From: Muribaculaceae bacterium
GTDB taxonomy: Bacteria > Bacteroidota > Bacteroidia > Bacteroidales > Muribaculaceae
Length of the DNA stretch: 62,803 nucleotides
Direction: 5' to 3'
NCBI GenBank assembly: GCA_017557625.1
Contig: JAFYYG010000022.1
Span: 1-62,803 of the forward strand
Shown: positions 18,273 through 25,973 of the stretch, piece by piece
How the letters are laid out: each line of letters begins with the position of its first letter
Numbering within the stretch: the first letter of the stretch is position 1
Position numbers and translations under genes: made by a program
Notes under the pieces: generated by a model
What the model saw: only the letters and a program-made list of their open reading frames with translations
Databases searched by the model: none
What the model was told of the DNA's origin: nothing

Positions 18273-18794
18273 TCAATTCTTGGGAACCTCATCGAGATAG
18301 ACCGCCTCGCCTTTAGTCTTTGACAATTCTAAAGCTTTCCACAGGCGCGCCTTGTCGTAGCCGAGCTTAGTTAAAATTTCTTCAAAATTCACACCATAAA
18401 CGGAACTTGACGGAAAATAGGTTTCGTTAGCTATGGAAAATGCCTTAATTCCAAGCAAACTTAATTTGCTGATGTCTAAAGACTTGTTGCTATATTTGAG
18501 AACTCCGTTCTCCATAGTCCAATCATAAATGTAATTGCAATACACTGTAGCTCTTGCGCCTTTGTAGGAAAATTTGGCATAAGCAATCTTTGTGCTATTA
18601 AATGAGAAAAACCAAAACTCATTCTTGGTCTGTTCAACGGCAGTGAAATCATTCAATTTAACGAGGAACATAGGATTGGTGAGTTCGCTCTTGTCAAAAT
18701 CTTTAGTGACAGGTTCATCATCGCCACACGAAGTGAGAAAGAAACAAACCGCGAAACAACCAATCATCATTAATGAAAAACAAAACCTTTTCAT
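18273..18794 (-). CDS. Lipoprotein of unknown function (paralog 1 of a tandem pair)
   Basis: A 173-residue SPII lipoprotein, lipobox FLTSC with C23, followed by the acidic GDDEP sequence typical of Bacteroidales surface lipoproteins. The mature part (DFDKSELTNPMFLVKL, FWFFSFNSTKIAYAKF, DISKLSLLGIKAFSIANETYF) aligns along its length with the upstream neighbour at 18833, same length and same strand, 38 bp apart, so the two arose by tandem duplication and probably form an operon. No known domain is recognised. The Asp/Glu-rich start after the cysteine may be a surface-export signal (inference). Confidence 0.8.
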   Translation of the reverse strand: MKRFCFSLMMIGCFAVCFFLTSCGDDEPVTKDFDKSELTNPMFLVKLNDFTAVEQTKNEFWFFSFNSTKIAYAKFSYKGARATVYCNYIYDWTMENGVLKYSNKSLDISKLSLLGIKAFSIANETYFPSSSVYGVNFEEILTKLGYDKARLWKALELSKTKGEAVYLDEVPKN

Positions 18795-18832
18795 ATTTAG
18801 AATTAAAAAGTTAAATAAGAGAAAACATGTTA

Positions 18833-19354
18833 TTACTCACTCAGTGGCTCTGGTTGACCTGAAGCCTTTGCCTTGTCAATTACTTGCCACAGCTGCTCTT
18901 TAGTGAAATTTTTAGTGAATAAATCTTCGGCCTTGACACCTACAACATTCATGTTGGAAGCAAAATATGTTTTCGTCCCAATCAAATAGGCTTTTACACC
19001 TAACACATTAATCTTATTAATAATATAATTGCTGCTGCCAATAGAGAGTTTTCCATCGGCAATATTCCAGCTTTCCTCATAGCGGTTGCAGCGCAAGTGA
19101 GGCTTGGTGTTGACAAGCACGATTGAGCACTCGGCAGCCTTATTATCTGTGAACGACCAGAATGTGAAGCCGTTAACAATAGTGCTGGCAAGGTCGGTGC
19201 TTGGTTTCTCATACAAGAAAAGTGGAGTTGTCAACTCTGTTTTTGGGATATTATTTGAGATAATTGGTTCATCATCGCCACCACAAGCGGTCAGCGACAA
19301 ACCCATGAAAACGCAGCAAATAAATGCTAAAGATAAAAATAAATACTTTTTCAT
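18833..19354 (-). CDS. Lipoprotein of unknown function (paralog 2 of a tandem pair)
   Basis: A 173-residue lipoprotein with lipobox SLTAC (C24) and then GGDDEP. Shared positions with the neighbour at 18273 include KTELTTPLFL (against KSELTNPMFL), FTFWSFTDNKAA (FWFFSFNSTKIA), INVLGVKAYLIGTKTYF (LSLLGIKAFSIANETYF) and the C-terminal pattern NFTKEQLWQVIDKAKASG. It is the first gene of the pair, with a promoter at 19383-19390. It ends six residues after a Gly-Gln-Pro stretch without a sorting domain. No function can be assigned. Confidence 0.8.
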   Translation of the reverse strand: MKKYLFLSLAFICCVFMGLSLTACGGDDEPIISNNIPKTELTTPLFLYEKPSTDLASTIVNGFTFWSFTDNKAAECSIVLVNTKPHLRCNRYEESWNIADGKLSIGSSNYIINKINVLGVKAYLIGTKTYFASNMNVVGVKAEDLFTKNFTKEQLWQVIDKAKASGQPEPLSE

Positions 19355-19382
19355 ATCCTGAATTGTTTTGGTTAATAATCGG

Positions 19383-19390
19383 CAAAGTTA
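19383..19390 (-). promoter_or_regulatory. Predicted -7 element of tandem lipoprotein operon
   Basis: CAAAGTTA reads TAACTTTG on the minus strand. A minus-strand TTG (CAA at 19413-19415) lies 22 nt upstream. It is 29 bp before the start at 19354. Confidence 0.55.
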
Positions 19391-19434
19391 CACTAATTTT
19401 TAGTAAATCATGCAAGCAAAACAAGTTTTTTTAT

Positions 19435-19442
19435 TACTTTTG
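19435..19442 (+). promoter_or_regulatory. Predicted -7 element of SpoU methyltransferase gene
   Basis: TACTTTTG fits TAnnTTTG and lies 20 bp before the ATG at 19463. It stands back to back with the promoter of the divergent lipoprotein operon. Confidence 0.5.
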
Positions 19443-19462
19443 TAAAAAATTCAACACTCACA

Positions 19463-20248
19463 ATGGACATACAACGCATTTCAAGCACACAGAACACACG
19501 CATCAAGCACCTGATGGCATTGCAGCAAAAGACACAACTGCGGCGAAGTGAACAACGCATAGTGGTTGAAGGTGCTCGAGAGCTGCAGCATTGCATCAAC
19601 GCGGGTTTCAAAGTAGAGACAGTTATCTTCTGCCCCGAAATCTTTGACATATCCATTTTATCCAACACCAAATACAAACTGCTGGAGGTAACCCCGCAGG
19701 TCTATGAAAAAATTGCCTATCGTGGCTCTACCGAGGGGGTGATGGCGATCGTCGAGCCACGACAACTAGCACTGACCGAAATAAAACTGGAGGACAACCC
19801 GCTTATTGTTGTGCTTGAAGGAGTGGAAAAGCCCGGCAACATAGGGGCCGTACTGCGAAGTGCCGACGCCGCCCAAGCCACTGCAGTAATCGTGTGCGAC
19901 CCGCTTACCGATCTCTACAATCCCAATCTAATACGCAGTTCCATTGGAGCAATCTTCACTGTGCCTTGTGTGGCTTGCACCAGCGACGAGTGCATCCGTT
20001 TTCTCAAAGACAACAACATCAACATCCTAACGGCACAACTCCAAGACAGCGAACCCTACTACAACACACCCATGCAGGGAGCCACCGCCATCGTAATGGG
20101 CACCGAGGCAACTGGCCTTACCAATGTCTGGCGCGAAGCAGCCACCGCTCACATCCGCATCCCTATGCAAGGACAACTTGACTCTCTCAACGTCTCTGTA
20201 TCTTCAGCAATACTACTCTTCGAGGCAGTGAGACAGAGACTAACATAA
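19463..20248 (+). CDS. SpoU/TrmH-family RNA 2'-O-methyltransferase
   Basis: A 261-residue SPOUT methyltransferase that would put a methyl group from SAM on a ribose in rRNA or tRNA. An N-terminal substrate-binding domain (about 1-95, including RRSEQRIVVEGARELQHC) precedes the knotted catalytic domain. The three SpoU motifs are visible: EGVEKPGNIGAVLRSADA, AIVMGTEATGLT, and IPMQGQLDSLNVSVSSAILL. The N-terminal region fits the RlmB/TsnR-like 23S rRNA enzymes more than tRNA TrmH, but the exact target is not decidable. The gene stands alone. Confidence 0.9.
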   Translation: MDIQRISSTQNTRIKHLMALQQKTQLRRSEQRIVVEGARELQHCINAGFKVETVIFCPEIFDISILSNTKYKLLEVTPQVYEKIAYRGSTEGVMAIVEPRQLALTEIKLEDNPLIVVLEGVEKPGNIGAVLRSADAAQATAVIVCDPLTDLYNPNLIRSSIGAIFTVPCVACTSDECIRFLKDNNINILTAQLQDSEPYYNTPMQGATAIVMGTEATGLTNVWREAATAHIRIPMQGQLDSLNVSVSSAILLFEAVRQRLT

Positions 20249-20358
20249 ACCCAGACATCAGTCAATAGACCAATTTATTCGGTGGTCGTTTATCAGTGGA
20301 ATATGGAAGGAGCAGCTCGCCAGCTACTCTACTACTCTACTTTTTGCTCTTCAACTAG

Positions 20359-20366
20359 TATATTTG
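20359..20366 (+). promoter_or_regulatory. Predicted -7 element of DUF445 gene
   Basis: TATATTTG, 49 bp before the ATG at 20415. It overlaps the TTG at 20364, so translation from that TTG is ruled out. The upstream 20249-20358 region holds a CTACTCTACTACTCTAC simple repeat and no gene. Confidence 0.55.
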
Positions 20367-20414
20367 GCACATATTTTGCTTGAGCAAAAAACTGATAACT
20401 TAAAACTTACTAAA

Positions 20415-21326
20415 ATGATTTTGCAATATCTTTCGGGACCTGCATTAGGCGCAGTGATTGGCTATATCACCAATGATATTGCCATTAGAATGCTCTTCCG
20501 CCCTCACACCGCGAAATATATCTGTGGCGTGCATGTGCCGTTCACTCCTGGCATCATTCCCAAGGAGAAGGGACGCATTGCCAGTGCCATTGGTGGTGCA
20601 ATAAGCGAGAACCTCATGAACAAGGAGGTGCTGGAGAAGACTTTGCTCAGCGACGAAATGATCGACAAAGTCAACATCGCCATCGACGAGTTTTTCTACA
20701 CTCAGCTCAATAACAACGAGACAGTTGAGCAGTTTGCGGCACATTACCTCACCTGCGACGAGATTGCCGCCATGCGCGAGAGCACCTGCGACGAGATTGC
20801 CAAGCTCATCACCGCTAAGATGCGTGACAAGGCCATCGGCACTACCATCGCACATGCCGCCACACAGCACGTCATCGACAAGACACGCAACAGTGTGGCA
20901 GGCAAAATACGTGCCGAGAAACTTATTCAGGCAATCGCCTTGCCCATTGAGACAAAACTGGCATCGCACATCAACGAAGTGCTTCACGACCAAGCCCCGA
21001 GCATGGCCACGAGAATAGTATATTCCGAGGCCGATAAACTCCTGGCAATGCCCATGCGCCAACTCTTTGAGGGACATGAGCAACAGCTCGAGCAAGCCAA
21101 GAGCAGCATCGTGAGCGTTTACCGCACCGTCATCACCGACCACCTGCCACGCATCCTTGAAGGTATTAACATAAGTAAAATCGTAGAGAACCGCATCAAC
21201 GAGATGGATATGAACGAAGCCGAAGAAATCATCCTCACCGTGATGAAAAAAGAACTCCGCGCCATCGTCTGGCTCGGCGCCCTACTCGGTTCTATCATGG
21301 GCACTATTATGATGTTTGTCAATTGA
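20415..21326 (+). CDS. DUF445 family membrane protein
   Basis: 303 residues from the ATG at 20415. The N-terminus is a membrane helix with the conserved GPALGAVIGYITNDIAIRMLFRPH, then FTPGIIPKEKGRIASAIGGAIS, both diagnostic of the DUF445/YheB family. The middle is an amphipathic helical region that in related proteins forms a coiled rod, and the C-terminus has a second hydrophobic helix (VWLGALLGSIMGTIMMFV). So both ends are anchored in the inner membrane with a long soluble part between. The family function is unknown. A rho-independent terminator follows at 21391. Confidence 0.88.
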   Translation: MILQYLSGPALGAVIGYITNDIAIRMLFRPHTAKYICGVHVPFTPGIIPKEKGRIASAIGGAISENLMNKEVLEKTLLSDEMIDKVNIAIDEFFYTQLNNNETVEQFAAHYLTCDEIAAMRESTCDEIAKLITAKMRDKAIGTTIAHAATQHVIDKTRNSVAGKIRAEKLIQAIALPIETKLASHINEVLHDQAPSMATRIVYSEADKLLAMPMRQLFEGHEQQLEQAKSSIVSVYRTVITDHLPRILEGINISKIVENRINEMDMNEAEEIILTVMKKELRAIVWLGALLGSIMGTIMMFVN

Positions 21327-21390
21327 GCTGACAAGGAACAAGACAATAGTAGTCATTATCGGCAATGTTATAACTGTACTGGAAAATATC

Positions 21391-21433
21391 CAACAACCTA
21401 TGCCCCAATGTGGCAATGGTTGTTGTTTTTTTT
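21391..21433 (+). terminator. Rho-independent terminator after DUF445 gene
   Basis: CAACAACC (21391-21398) pairs with GGTTGTTG (21418-21425), followed by a run of eight T. It insulates the DUF445 gene from the RNA region that starts at about 21509. Confidence 0.8.
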
Positions 21434-21496
21434 GCACACAAACTAGAAAATTGTGAAAACAGCTCACAAAACGTTGCAAAATTGAAGTATTGTGCT

Positions 21497-21504
21497 TAAC
21501 TTTG
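21497..21504 (+). promoter_or_regulatory. Predicted promoter of structured RNA / zinc-finger operon leader
   Basis: TAACTTTG at 21497-21504 with TTG at 21474-21476, spacing 20 nt: a consensus Bacteroidota promoter. Predicted transcription start 21508-21512, right at the first base of the first hairpin. Confidence 0.7.
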
Positions 21505-21508
21505 CAAC

Positions 21509-21771
21509 GCATCATTGCAGGCAAGAGAGCCACATTGCCAGTGATGCTACATTTTGCGGAAGCGTAATGCGGCCAGTACCTGTGAATCTGGACAATTCAC
21601 CTATCGTAACAGAGGCCAGCAGCAACGCAACCACTTCATGTTATCGACAAGAGGCCCCATGGCGCTACTTGCTACGATACATCAAGAGGTGTGAGCTGTT
21701 TTCTTTCTGTTACAAGGCAAGTCCAGAGCCTAACAGGTACAAAAGAAAACCAAGCACGCACCTTTTTCTTT
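21509..21771 (+). ncRNA. Candidate structured RNA (free ncRNA or operon leader), unidentified
   Basis: About 260 nt from a strong promoter to a T-run. Serial helices: P1 GCATCA/TGATGC (21509-21514 with 21542-21547) with inner GGCAA/TTGCC (21520-21524, 21535-21539); P2 CATTTTGC-ggaa-GCGTAATG (21550-21569), closed by a GNRA-type GGAA tetraloop; P3 GTGAAT/ATTCAC (21582-21587, 21595-21600); P4 CGTAAC/GTTA(t)CG (21605-21610, 21640-21646); and a long 3' stem (21687-21763). It lacks hallmarks of RNase P RNA, tmRNA and SRP RNA. An open frame across it (21492-21788) reads like shadow sequence. It ends 51 bp before the zinc-finger ATG with no second promoter seen, so it may be an attenuator leader. Confidence 0.55.
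21687..21771 (+). terminator. Long terminator-like hairpin before the zinc-finger operon
   Basis: 5' arm 21687-21706 (AGGTGTGAGCTGTTTTCTTT) pairs with 21742-21763 with one mismatch, one G-T pair and a 2-nt bulge; the stem continues with CTGTTA/TAACAG (21707-21712, 21731-21736) and GGC/GCC around the loop AAGTCCAGA. A T-rich tract TTTTTCTTT follows. It would stop transcription before the operon unless prevented. Confidence 0.65.
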
Positions 21772-21821
21772 ATGTATGTTACCAATGAACTCAATTATTA
21801 ACAAACTAAACACTTACTACT

Positions 21822-22073
21822 ATGGCATAATTCTATTGTGTATATTGTGGACAACAATTCGCATCGGTTCAATCACTAACCGGTATGAGATGCCACCGAC
21901 ATCCCAACAGCACAAACAAAGGTCCACATAAACTCTATGAGGGCAGTGAGAAAAAACGCTATACCTGCAAATACTGTGGACAACAGTTTACTTCAATCAT
22001 GTCAATGACTGGCATGTGGTGTTTCCGCCACCCTAACGGACAAAACAAAGGCAAACACGCTCCGGCATTGTGA
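21822..22073 (+). CDS. Small tandem zinc-finger protein, interrupted by TAA at codon 3
   Basis: Two near-identical C-x2-C-x14-C-x2-H fingers: CVYCGQQFASVQSLTGMRC-HRHPN and CKYCGQQFTSIMSMTGMWC-FRHPN, joined by HKLYEGSEKKRYT and ending NKGKHAPAL. The natural start is ATG GCA at 21822, but the third codon is TAA (21828-21830) and the frame then continues FYCVYCGQQF without a break. One A-to-T change from AAA would explain it. Translation could restart at the ATG at 21885, giving 62 residues and only one complete finger. So this is a recent pseudogene, a sequencing error, or an odd start. The stop TGA overlaps the GTG start of the next gene (GTGA), which suggests coupling. Role unknown; nucleic-acid binding is likely for this finger type. 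Confidence 0.7.
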
Positions 22074-22768
22074 TACTAGAAAAAATACAACAAATAATAT
22101 CAATCAACAAACAATTAACGACTTTGGAAAAATATATCATTAGACCCTGGGTAGGAAAAGACTACCTAAGCGGTGGAGTTTTTGGCAAAAAAGTGCTGGT
22201 TTTAGGCGAAAGCCATTATTGTCATGAAGTAGAACAAGGCAAGTGCGCTGCTTGCCGCATTGAAAACATGAAAGAAGATTGTCACAGCCAGACCGAAGAT
22301 GTGATTGAAGAGTATCTTGAAAACTATAGCGGCGAACCGTATCAACAGACTTTTCTCTGTTTCGAGCGCGCTTTAGCCGGACGGGAGTTGTCAGAGCAAG
22401 AACGCTGTGAGTTGTGGAATAGCGTAATCTTCTATAACTATTTCCAACTCAACACCACAGGACCCAGAGAAGAACCCAACAAGAACGCATTGAAAATAAG
22501 TGAAGAATCATTCCGTCAACTTCTTGAAGAGTTTATGCCCGATGCCATAATCGTTTGGGGCTTACGACTTTTCGACACGTTGCCATCATGGGACGGGCAT
22601 CCTTCCACTCTCAAAGTTGAAGATTCTACCGACGTTTGGCACTACAACATCAACGGAAAGAACATACCGGCAATGCTCGTACATCACCCCAGTTCTCCAA
22701 GTGGAAAGAGTTGGCCTTATTGGCATCAATTCCACAAAGTTTTTATAGGTGAGCCGCTATTCAAATAA
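22070..22768 (+). CDS. Uncharacterised protein with uracil-DNA-glycosylase-like motifs
   Basis: 232 residues from a GTG at 22070 that overlaps the stop of the zinc-finger gene by four bases. VLVLGESHYC (43-51) sits where UDG-fold enzymes have their water-activating loop (GQDPY or GEAPG types), a strand IIVWG lies at 160-164, and HHPSSP (205-210) resembles the HPSP-type leucine-loop motif. A Cys-rich insertion CAACRIENMKEDC (59-71) could bind metal or an iron-sulfur cluster. These motifs suggest the UDG superfamily, but none of the classical families fits well, so function is inference: DNA repair, base recognition or RNA/DNA processing. The next gene starts 68 bp downstream. Confidence 0.7.
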   Translation: MILEKIQQIISINKQLTTLEKYIIRPWVGKDYLSGGVFGKKVLVLGESHYCHEVEQGKCAACRIENMKEDCHSQTEDVIEEYLENYSGEPYQQTFLCFERALAGRELSEQERCELWNSVIFYNYFQLNTTGPREEPNKNALKISEESFRQLLEEFMPDAIIVWGLRLFDTLPSWDGHPSTLKVEDSTDVWHYNINGKNIPAMLVHHPSSPSGKSWPYWHQFHKVFIGEPLFK

Positions 22769-22836
22769 GGACTCCATAAATTTACTTGTTTTTAATAAAA
22801 CAGATATTAGTAATCAACATAAAAATTCATCACATA

Positions 22837-23802
22837 ATGGGAACAAATAATGTAAACAATTCTACCGCGTTTAAGAACATTAATAATAAAACCAATATAT
22901 TTGGTTCAATAATCAAGTGGTTTTCTAAGGGCGAAGAAGACAAAGAGGCATTTTGGTGGGACATATTCCGCCGCTATGAAGTGACGATAGGAATATGCGT
23001 CGGAGCTATAATAGCCTTAATTGTATCGATAATCATCTACCCCATTATCGGTAGTGATTGCATAAAGGCTTTGGCTAAAGATAGCACATTAGCAAAATCG
23101 GGGTTAGTAACAAGTATTGTTATTTCCGGTGTTATCGCATCTTTATTTCTTGCATGGTTAATGGTTATTCCTTTTTATTACTTGACTAAAGGCGAAACAT
23201 TCAGTCCGCACAGGCGTTATGACATAAGCCCGGCAAGAATGGTATTCACCAACATTTTTAGTGTAGGCGGAGTCATATTCACCGTCCATGCAATAACGCG
23301 GTTGCTATATAAGAGCCACTATATATCAAGTGCGCAAGGCGTAACAATCGCGATAGTTTTAATAATAGTCTTACTCTTTGCGGCAATAAATGCTCTGAGC
23401 TATTGCAACTGGCGTTTTGATTGGGCGATAGACAATCAAGATATAATATATGCTAGATATGATCAATATAGGACTTCAAATGTGTATTTCGCGTCCGAGA
23501 GGATGCAATGGAAACATTTAAGATGGTACAAGATGATGGTAGCTATAGTGCTTCTTGCAGGACCATCAATTCTTGGCTCTTCTTGGATACTAACAACAAA
23601 TCTTTCAAAGAAAAAACAAAAAGTAAAAAACGAGATGAAATCATTGGATAACAATAAAGACAAAGCAACCGAAGGGATTGAAAAAGGGGAAGAAGATACG
23701 CTTGATAAGAATAAGTCGAAACCCAAAGTGGTGAGTTATAACAACCCATATCTCAACGGAGACTATTACGACTTTGAAAACATATTAAATAGAAGTTGTT
23801 AA
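22837..23802 (+). CDS. Multi-pass membrane protein with charged C-terminal tail, unknown
   Basis: 321 residues from the ATG at 22837 (a TTG at 22786 is in frame but has poor context). After a polar, Asn-rich N-terminus come about five hydrophobic segments: near 52-75 (TIGICVGAIIALIVSIIIYP), 88-118, 135-160, 168-188 and 236-255. The last 60 residues are highly charged (KKKQKVKNEMKSLDNNKDK) and end near NPYLNGDYYDF. No family is recognised. It is the third gene of the zinc-finger and UDG-like cassette and has the same direction. Base composition is more AT-rich than neighbours such as glgP or alaS, compatible with accessory origin. A TIR element follows the stop by 15 bp. Confidence 0.7.
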   Translation: MGTNNVNNSTAFKNINNKTNIFGSIIKWFSKGEEDKEAFWWDIFRRYEVTIGICVGAIIALIVSIIIYPIIGSDCIKALAKDSTLAKSGLVTSIVISGVIASLFLAWLMVIPFYYLTKGETFSPHRRYDISPARMVFTNIFSVGGVIFTVHAITRLLYKSHYISSAQGVTIAIVLIIVLLFAAINALSYCNWRFDWAIDNQDIIYARYDQYRTSNVYFASERMQWKHLRWYKMMVAIVLLAGPSILGSSWILTTNLSKKKQKVKNEMKSLDNNKDKATEGIEKGEEDTLDKNKSKPKVVSYNNPYLNGDYYDFENILNRSC

Positions 23803-23816
23803 GACGAAAATTTCAC

Positions 23817-23938
23817 AAGGAGGGTGTGTCATAATTGAGGAGTCACGTGCGTGTGAGAACTACGAAGTGCTCACGGCCCGAAGTGGAGCCCGCAGGGCAA
23901 GCGAAGCGCAGTAAACCAGCATTTTGACACCCAACCTT
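23817..23938. repeat. TIR-bounded hairpin element, degenerate copy D
   Basis: Left end AAGGAGGGTGTGTCATAAT (from 23817) and right end ATTTTGACACCCAACCTT (to 23938) match the element family with several mismatches. The interior has GCCC-gca-GGGC (23888-23898), like the hairpin in copy A, and GTGAG/CTCAC. It follows the stop of the membrane-protein gene directly. Confidence 0.6.
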
Positions 23939-24033
23939 GTTTTTATTATTACGGGTTCTCTGGTTTTGTACAACCCAAGTCTCAAAACGATTCAAGTTTT
24001 ATGTGAAAACTTGCGTATGTGAATTATTTTGCC

Positions 24034-24041
24034 TACATTTG
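24034..24041 (+). promoter_or_regulatory. Predicted promoter of secreted protein gene at 24066
   Basis: TACATTTG with TTG at 24011-24013, spacing 20 nt; 24 bp before the ATG. Confidence 0.65.
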
Positions 24042-24065
24042 TAGCAAAATAAAACTTTTACAATT

Positions 24066-25133
24066 ATGAGAACTAAACTATTATTATCGGCAATATGCTC
24101 TATTCTATTGCCTCTTAACTGCTTTGGAGCGGTTGATTTATCGAGTCTTGAACCCAACGAGGACCCTGTGAGCAACGATGTTGCTGCTGCGTTACTAAGC
24201 AAAGTATATATGCACCACCCGTCACTGCTGAGCGACACTAAAGTGTGGCTTACCTCTGCTTTTGAAATTGAACGTACGTTCAAACAGACAGACGGCTCAC
24301 GCTTTAACATCATCACCACAGCAATGGTATGCATGTCGAGACATAATCTTATTCCCACTGAGTACTATCTCGTTACCGTTCAGGACAATAAAGTCATTGA
24401 CGGCGCTTTGTTAGGTCACAATGGCGATGCCACAATCCTAAAAATGGATTTTGCAAACGATGAAATCGTCTATAAACCTGACATGAAAATCGACTTTGAG
24501 TTCATAGGCGACAGTGTTAAAGTAAAAAGGGAATACCTTTTCTTCTCTACCGCAAGAGGTGGAGCCTGGTTTAATAAAGAAGGAACCATCTACAACCCCT
24601 TTATAATTACCAAAGACGGAACAATCAACCAAGTGGCGCCAATCGCGACAGCCCAAAGGGAGGATGGCGACGCCAATTATCTGAGCAAAGACCGCAAACC
24701 AACGACATACAAAACCACTAGCGGTGAGTACTATCCGGTTGGAATGAAAGTGCTGACAATGTCACAAACCCCAGTATGCCAACCACTCAATATGGAGGAG
24801 CTCAACAGGCAAGCTGGCGAGATGATGGAAATTGTGGAACAATTTGATGATGATGAGGTTGATACCGAAAGTCCCACAATACTCAGTGTATTGGAGTTTG
24901 CCAAGTGGAGCTTCAACTTGGGTATGCGTAACGGTGAAGATTTCCTTACATGGATATCGCAAAATCCTGACACAGAAACTCTCACCTACTTCATCCAAGC
25001 CGTCATTGGCGAGAACGAGAACAAAGAGCTAGAATGGTTAACCGAGAAAATCAACAACCTGCAAGACGATAATGCCCGCAACTGGTGGCAAAAGTGGATG
25101 AAAGAGAATATAGTTAAGTTACAGGACAAATGA
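24066..25133 (+). CDS. Secreted protein of unknown function
   Basis: 355 residues starting with a Sec signal peptide (MRTKLLLSAICSILLPLNCFGA). The mature protein has no membrane helix, repeat or domain that I recognise. It is rich in Asp/Glu in the C-terminal third (EQFDDDEVDTESP, ENENKELEWLTEKINNLQDD), with an aromatic end (NARNWWQKWMKENIVKL). The middle (FIGDSVKVKREYLFFST, GTIYNPFIITKDGTINQV) reads like a beta-rich domain. It has its own promoter and is followed 54 bp later by the patatin gene in the same direction, so partial cotranscription is possible. Location is probably periplasmic. Confidence 0.75.
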   Translation: MRTKLLLSAICSILLPLNCFGAVDLSSLEPNEDPVSNDVAAALLSKVYMHHPSLLSDTKVWLTSAFEIERTFKQTDGSRFNIITTAMVCMSRHNLIPTEYYLVTVQDNKVIDGALLGHNGDATILKMDFANDEIVYKPDMKIDFEFIGDSVKVKREYLFFSTARGGAWFNKEGTIYNPFIITKDGTINQVAPIATAQREDGDANYLSKDRKPTTYKTTSGEYYPVGMKVLTMSQTPVCQPLNMEELNRQAGEMMEIVEQFDDDEVDTESPTILSVLEFAKWSFNLGMRNGEDFLTWISQNPDTETLTYFIQAVIGENENKELEWLTEKINNLQDDNARNWWQKWMKENIVKLQDK

Positions 25134-25187
25134 TAGAGTTTAGTGGTTAGAGATGCTCGTCATACTTGTGAGCTTATTTACTAATTA

Positions 25188-25973
25188 ATGGACCAAAAAA
25201 AATACAGAATTGGATTAGCGCTAAGCGGTGGCGGAGTAAGATGTTTTGCTCACATAGGTGCGTTGCGTGCCTTTGAAGACGTGGGCATCAAACCCGACAT
25301 CATTGCTGGTGTTAGTGCCGGAAGCGTGGTCGCTGCATTCTATGCCGCCGGCATGACAGCCAACGAGATATTTAAACTCTTTGGAGGAATCAACATCTAC
25401 AAGTTCTTTCAAATCGACATCTCAAAAAGTGGATTGCTCAAGCTCGACAAACTTCGTAAATTCATAGCAAAACATATTCCTGTTGATAACATAGAGCAAC
25501 TTAACATTCCCACCATCATTGCAGCTACCGATTTTGAGCAGCAACAAGAGATGGCATTCACGTCTGGCAATATTGCTGAACGGGTTGTGGCATCGTGTTG
25601 CATCCCTCTAGTTTTCAAGCCTGTTAAAATCAATGGAAACTATTATGTTGACGGGGGTGTGCTTCACAATATGCCGTCATACTACCTACGGCCACTTTGC
25701 AACACTTTGATTGGCATAAACGTAAATCCAACTAAGCTTGGCCCCATCAAGATGAATGTGCGTGCACTTGCCTATCGCACTTTCAAACTCCTGACGATGC
25801 ACAACGAAATTGCCGACAAGCAACTTTGCGACATATTAATTGATATCACTTCTATACAACAGCATAGTTCTATTGACACTCGACTTGCAATCAGAATAGC
25901 CCAAAAGGGGTATTTCGAAACGATGAAAATCCTAAAAAACTCACAACAAATAAAACGGTTAATCAATGAATAA
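25188..25973 (+). CDS. Patatin-like phospholipase (RssA-type)
   Basis: A 261-residue patatin-fold lipid acyl hydrolase. The oxyanion loop is LSGGGVRCFAHIGAL (12-26), the nucleophile elbow GVSAGS holds S43, and the catalytic Asp lies in YYVDGGV (about residue 155). This Ser-Asp dyad is complete. There is no signal peptide, so it acts in the cytoplasm on membrane lipids or acyl esters. Small single-domain patatins of this size are common and mostly uncharacterised. Its last 8 bp overlap the GH13 start, indicating an operon, although the functions are not obviously connected. Confidence 0.92.
   Translation: MDQKKYRIGLALSGGGVRCFAHIGALRAFEDVGIKPDIIAGVSAGSVVAAFYAAGMTANEIFKLFGGINIYKFFQIDISKSGLLKLDKLRKFIAKHIPVDNIEQLNIPTIIAATDFEQQQEMAFTSGNIAERVVASCCIPLVFKPVKINGNYYVDGGVLHNMPSYYLRPLCNTLIGINVNPTKLGPIKMNVRALAYRTFKLLTMHNEIADKQLCDILIDITSIQQHSSIDTRLAIRIAQKGYFETMKILKNSQQIKRLINE

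Noticed and set aside
21509-21771. Assignment of the structured RNA as RNase P RNA, tmRNA or SRP RNA
   Set aside because: The conserved GGAAAGTCC/ACAGAA regions of RNase P, a CCA-ended tRNA-like domain and the GGAAGCAGC loop of SRP RNA are all absent.
21492-21788. 98-codon open frame over the RNA region before the zinc-finger gene
   Set aside because: Its start lies inside the -7 promoter element, the residue pattern resembles no protein domain, and the sequence is better explained by the hairpins.
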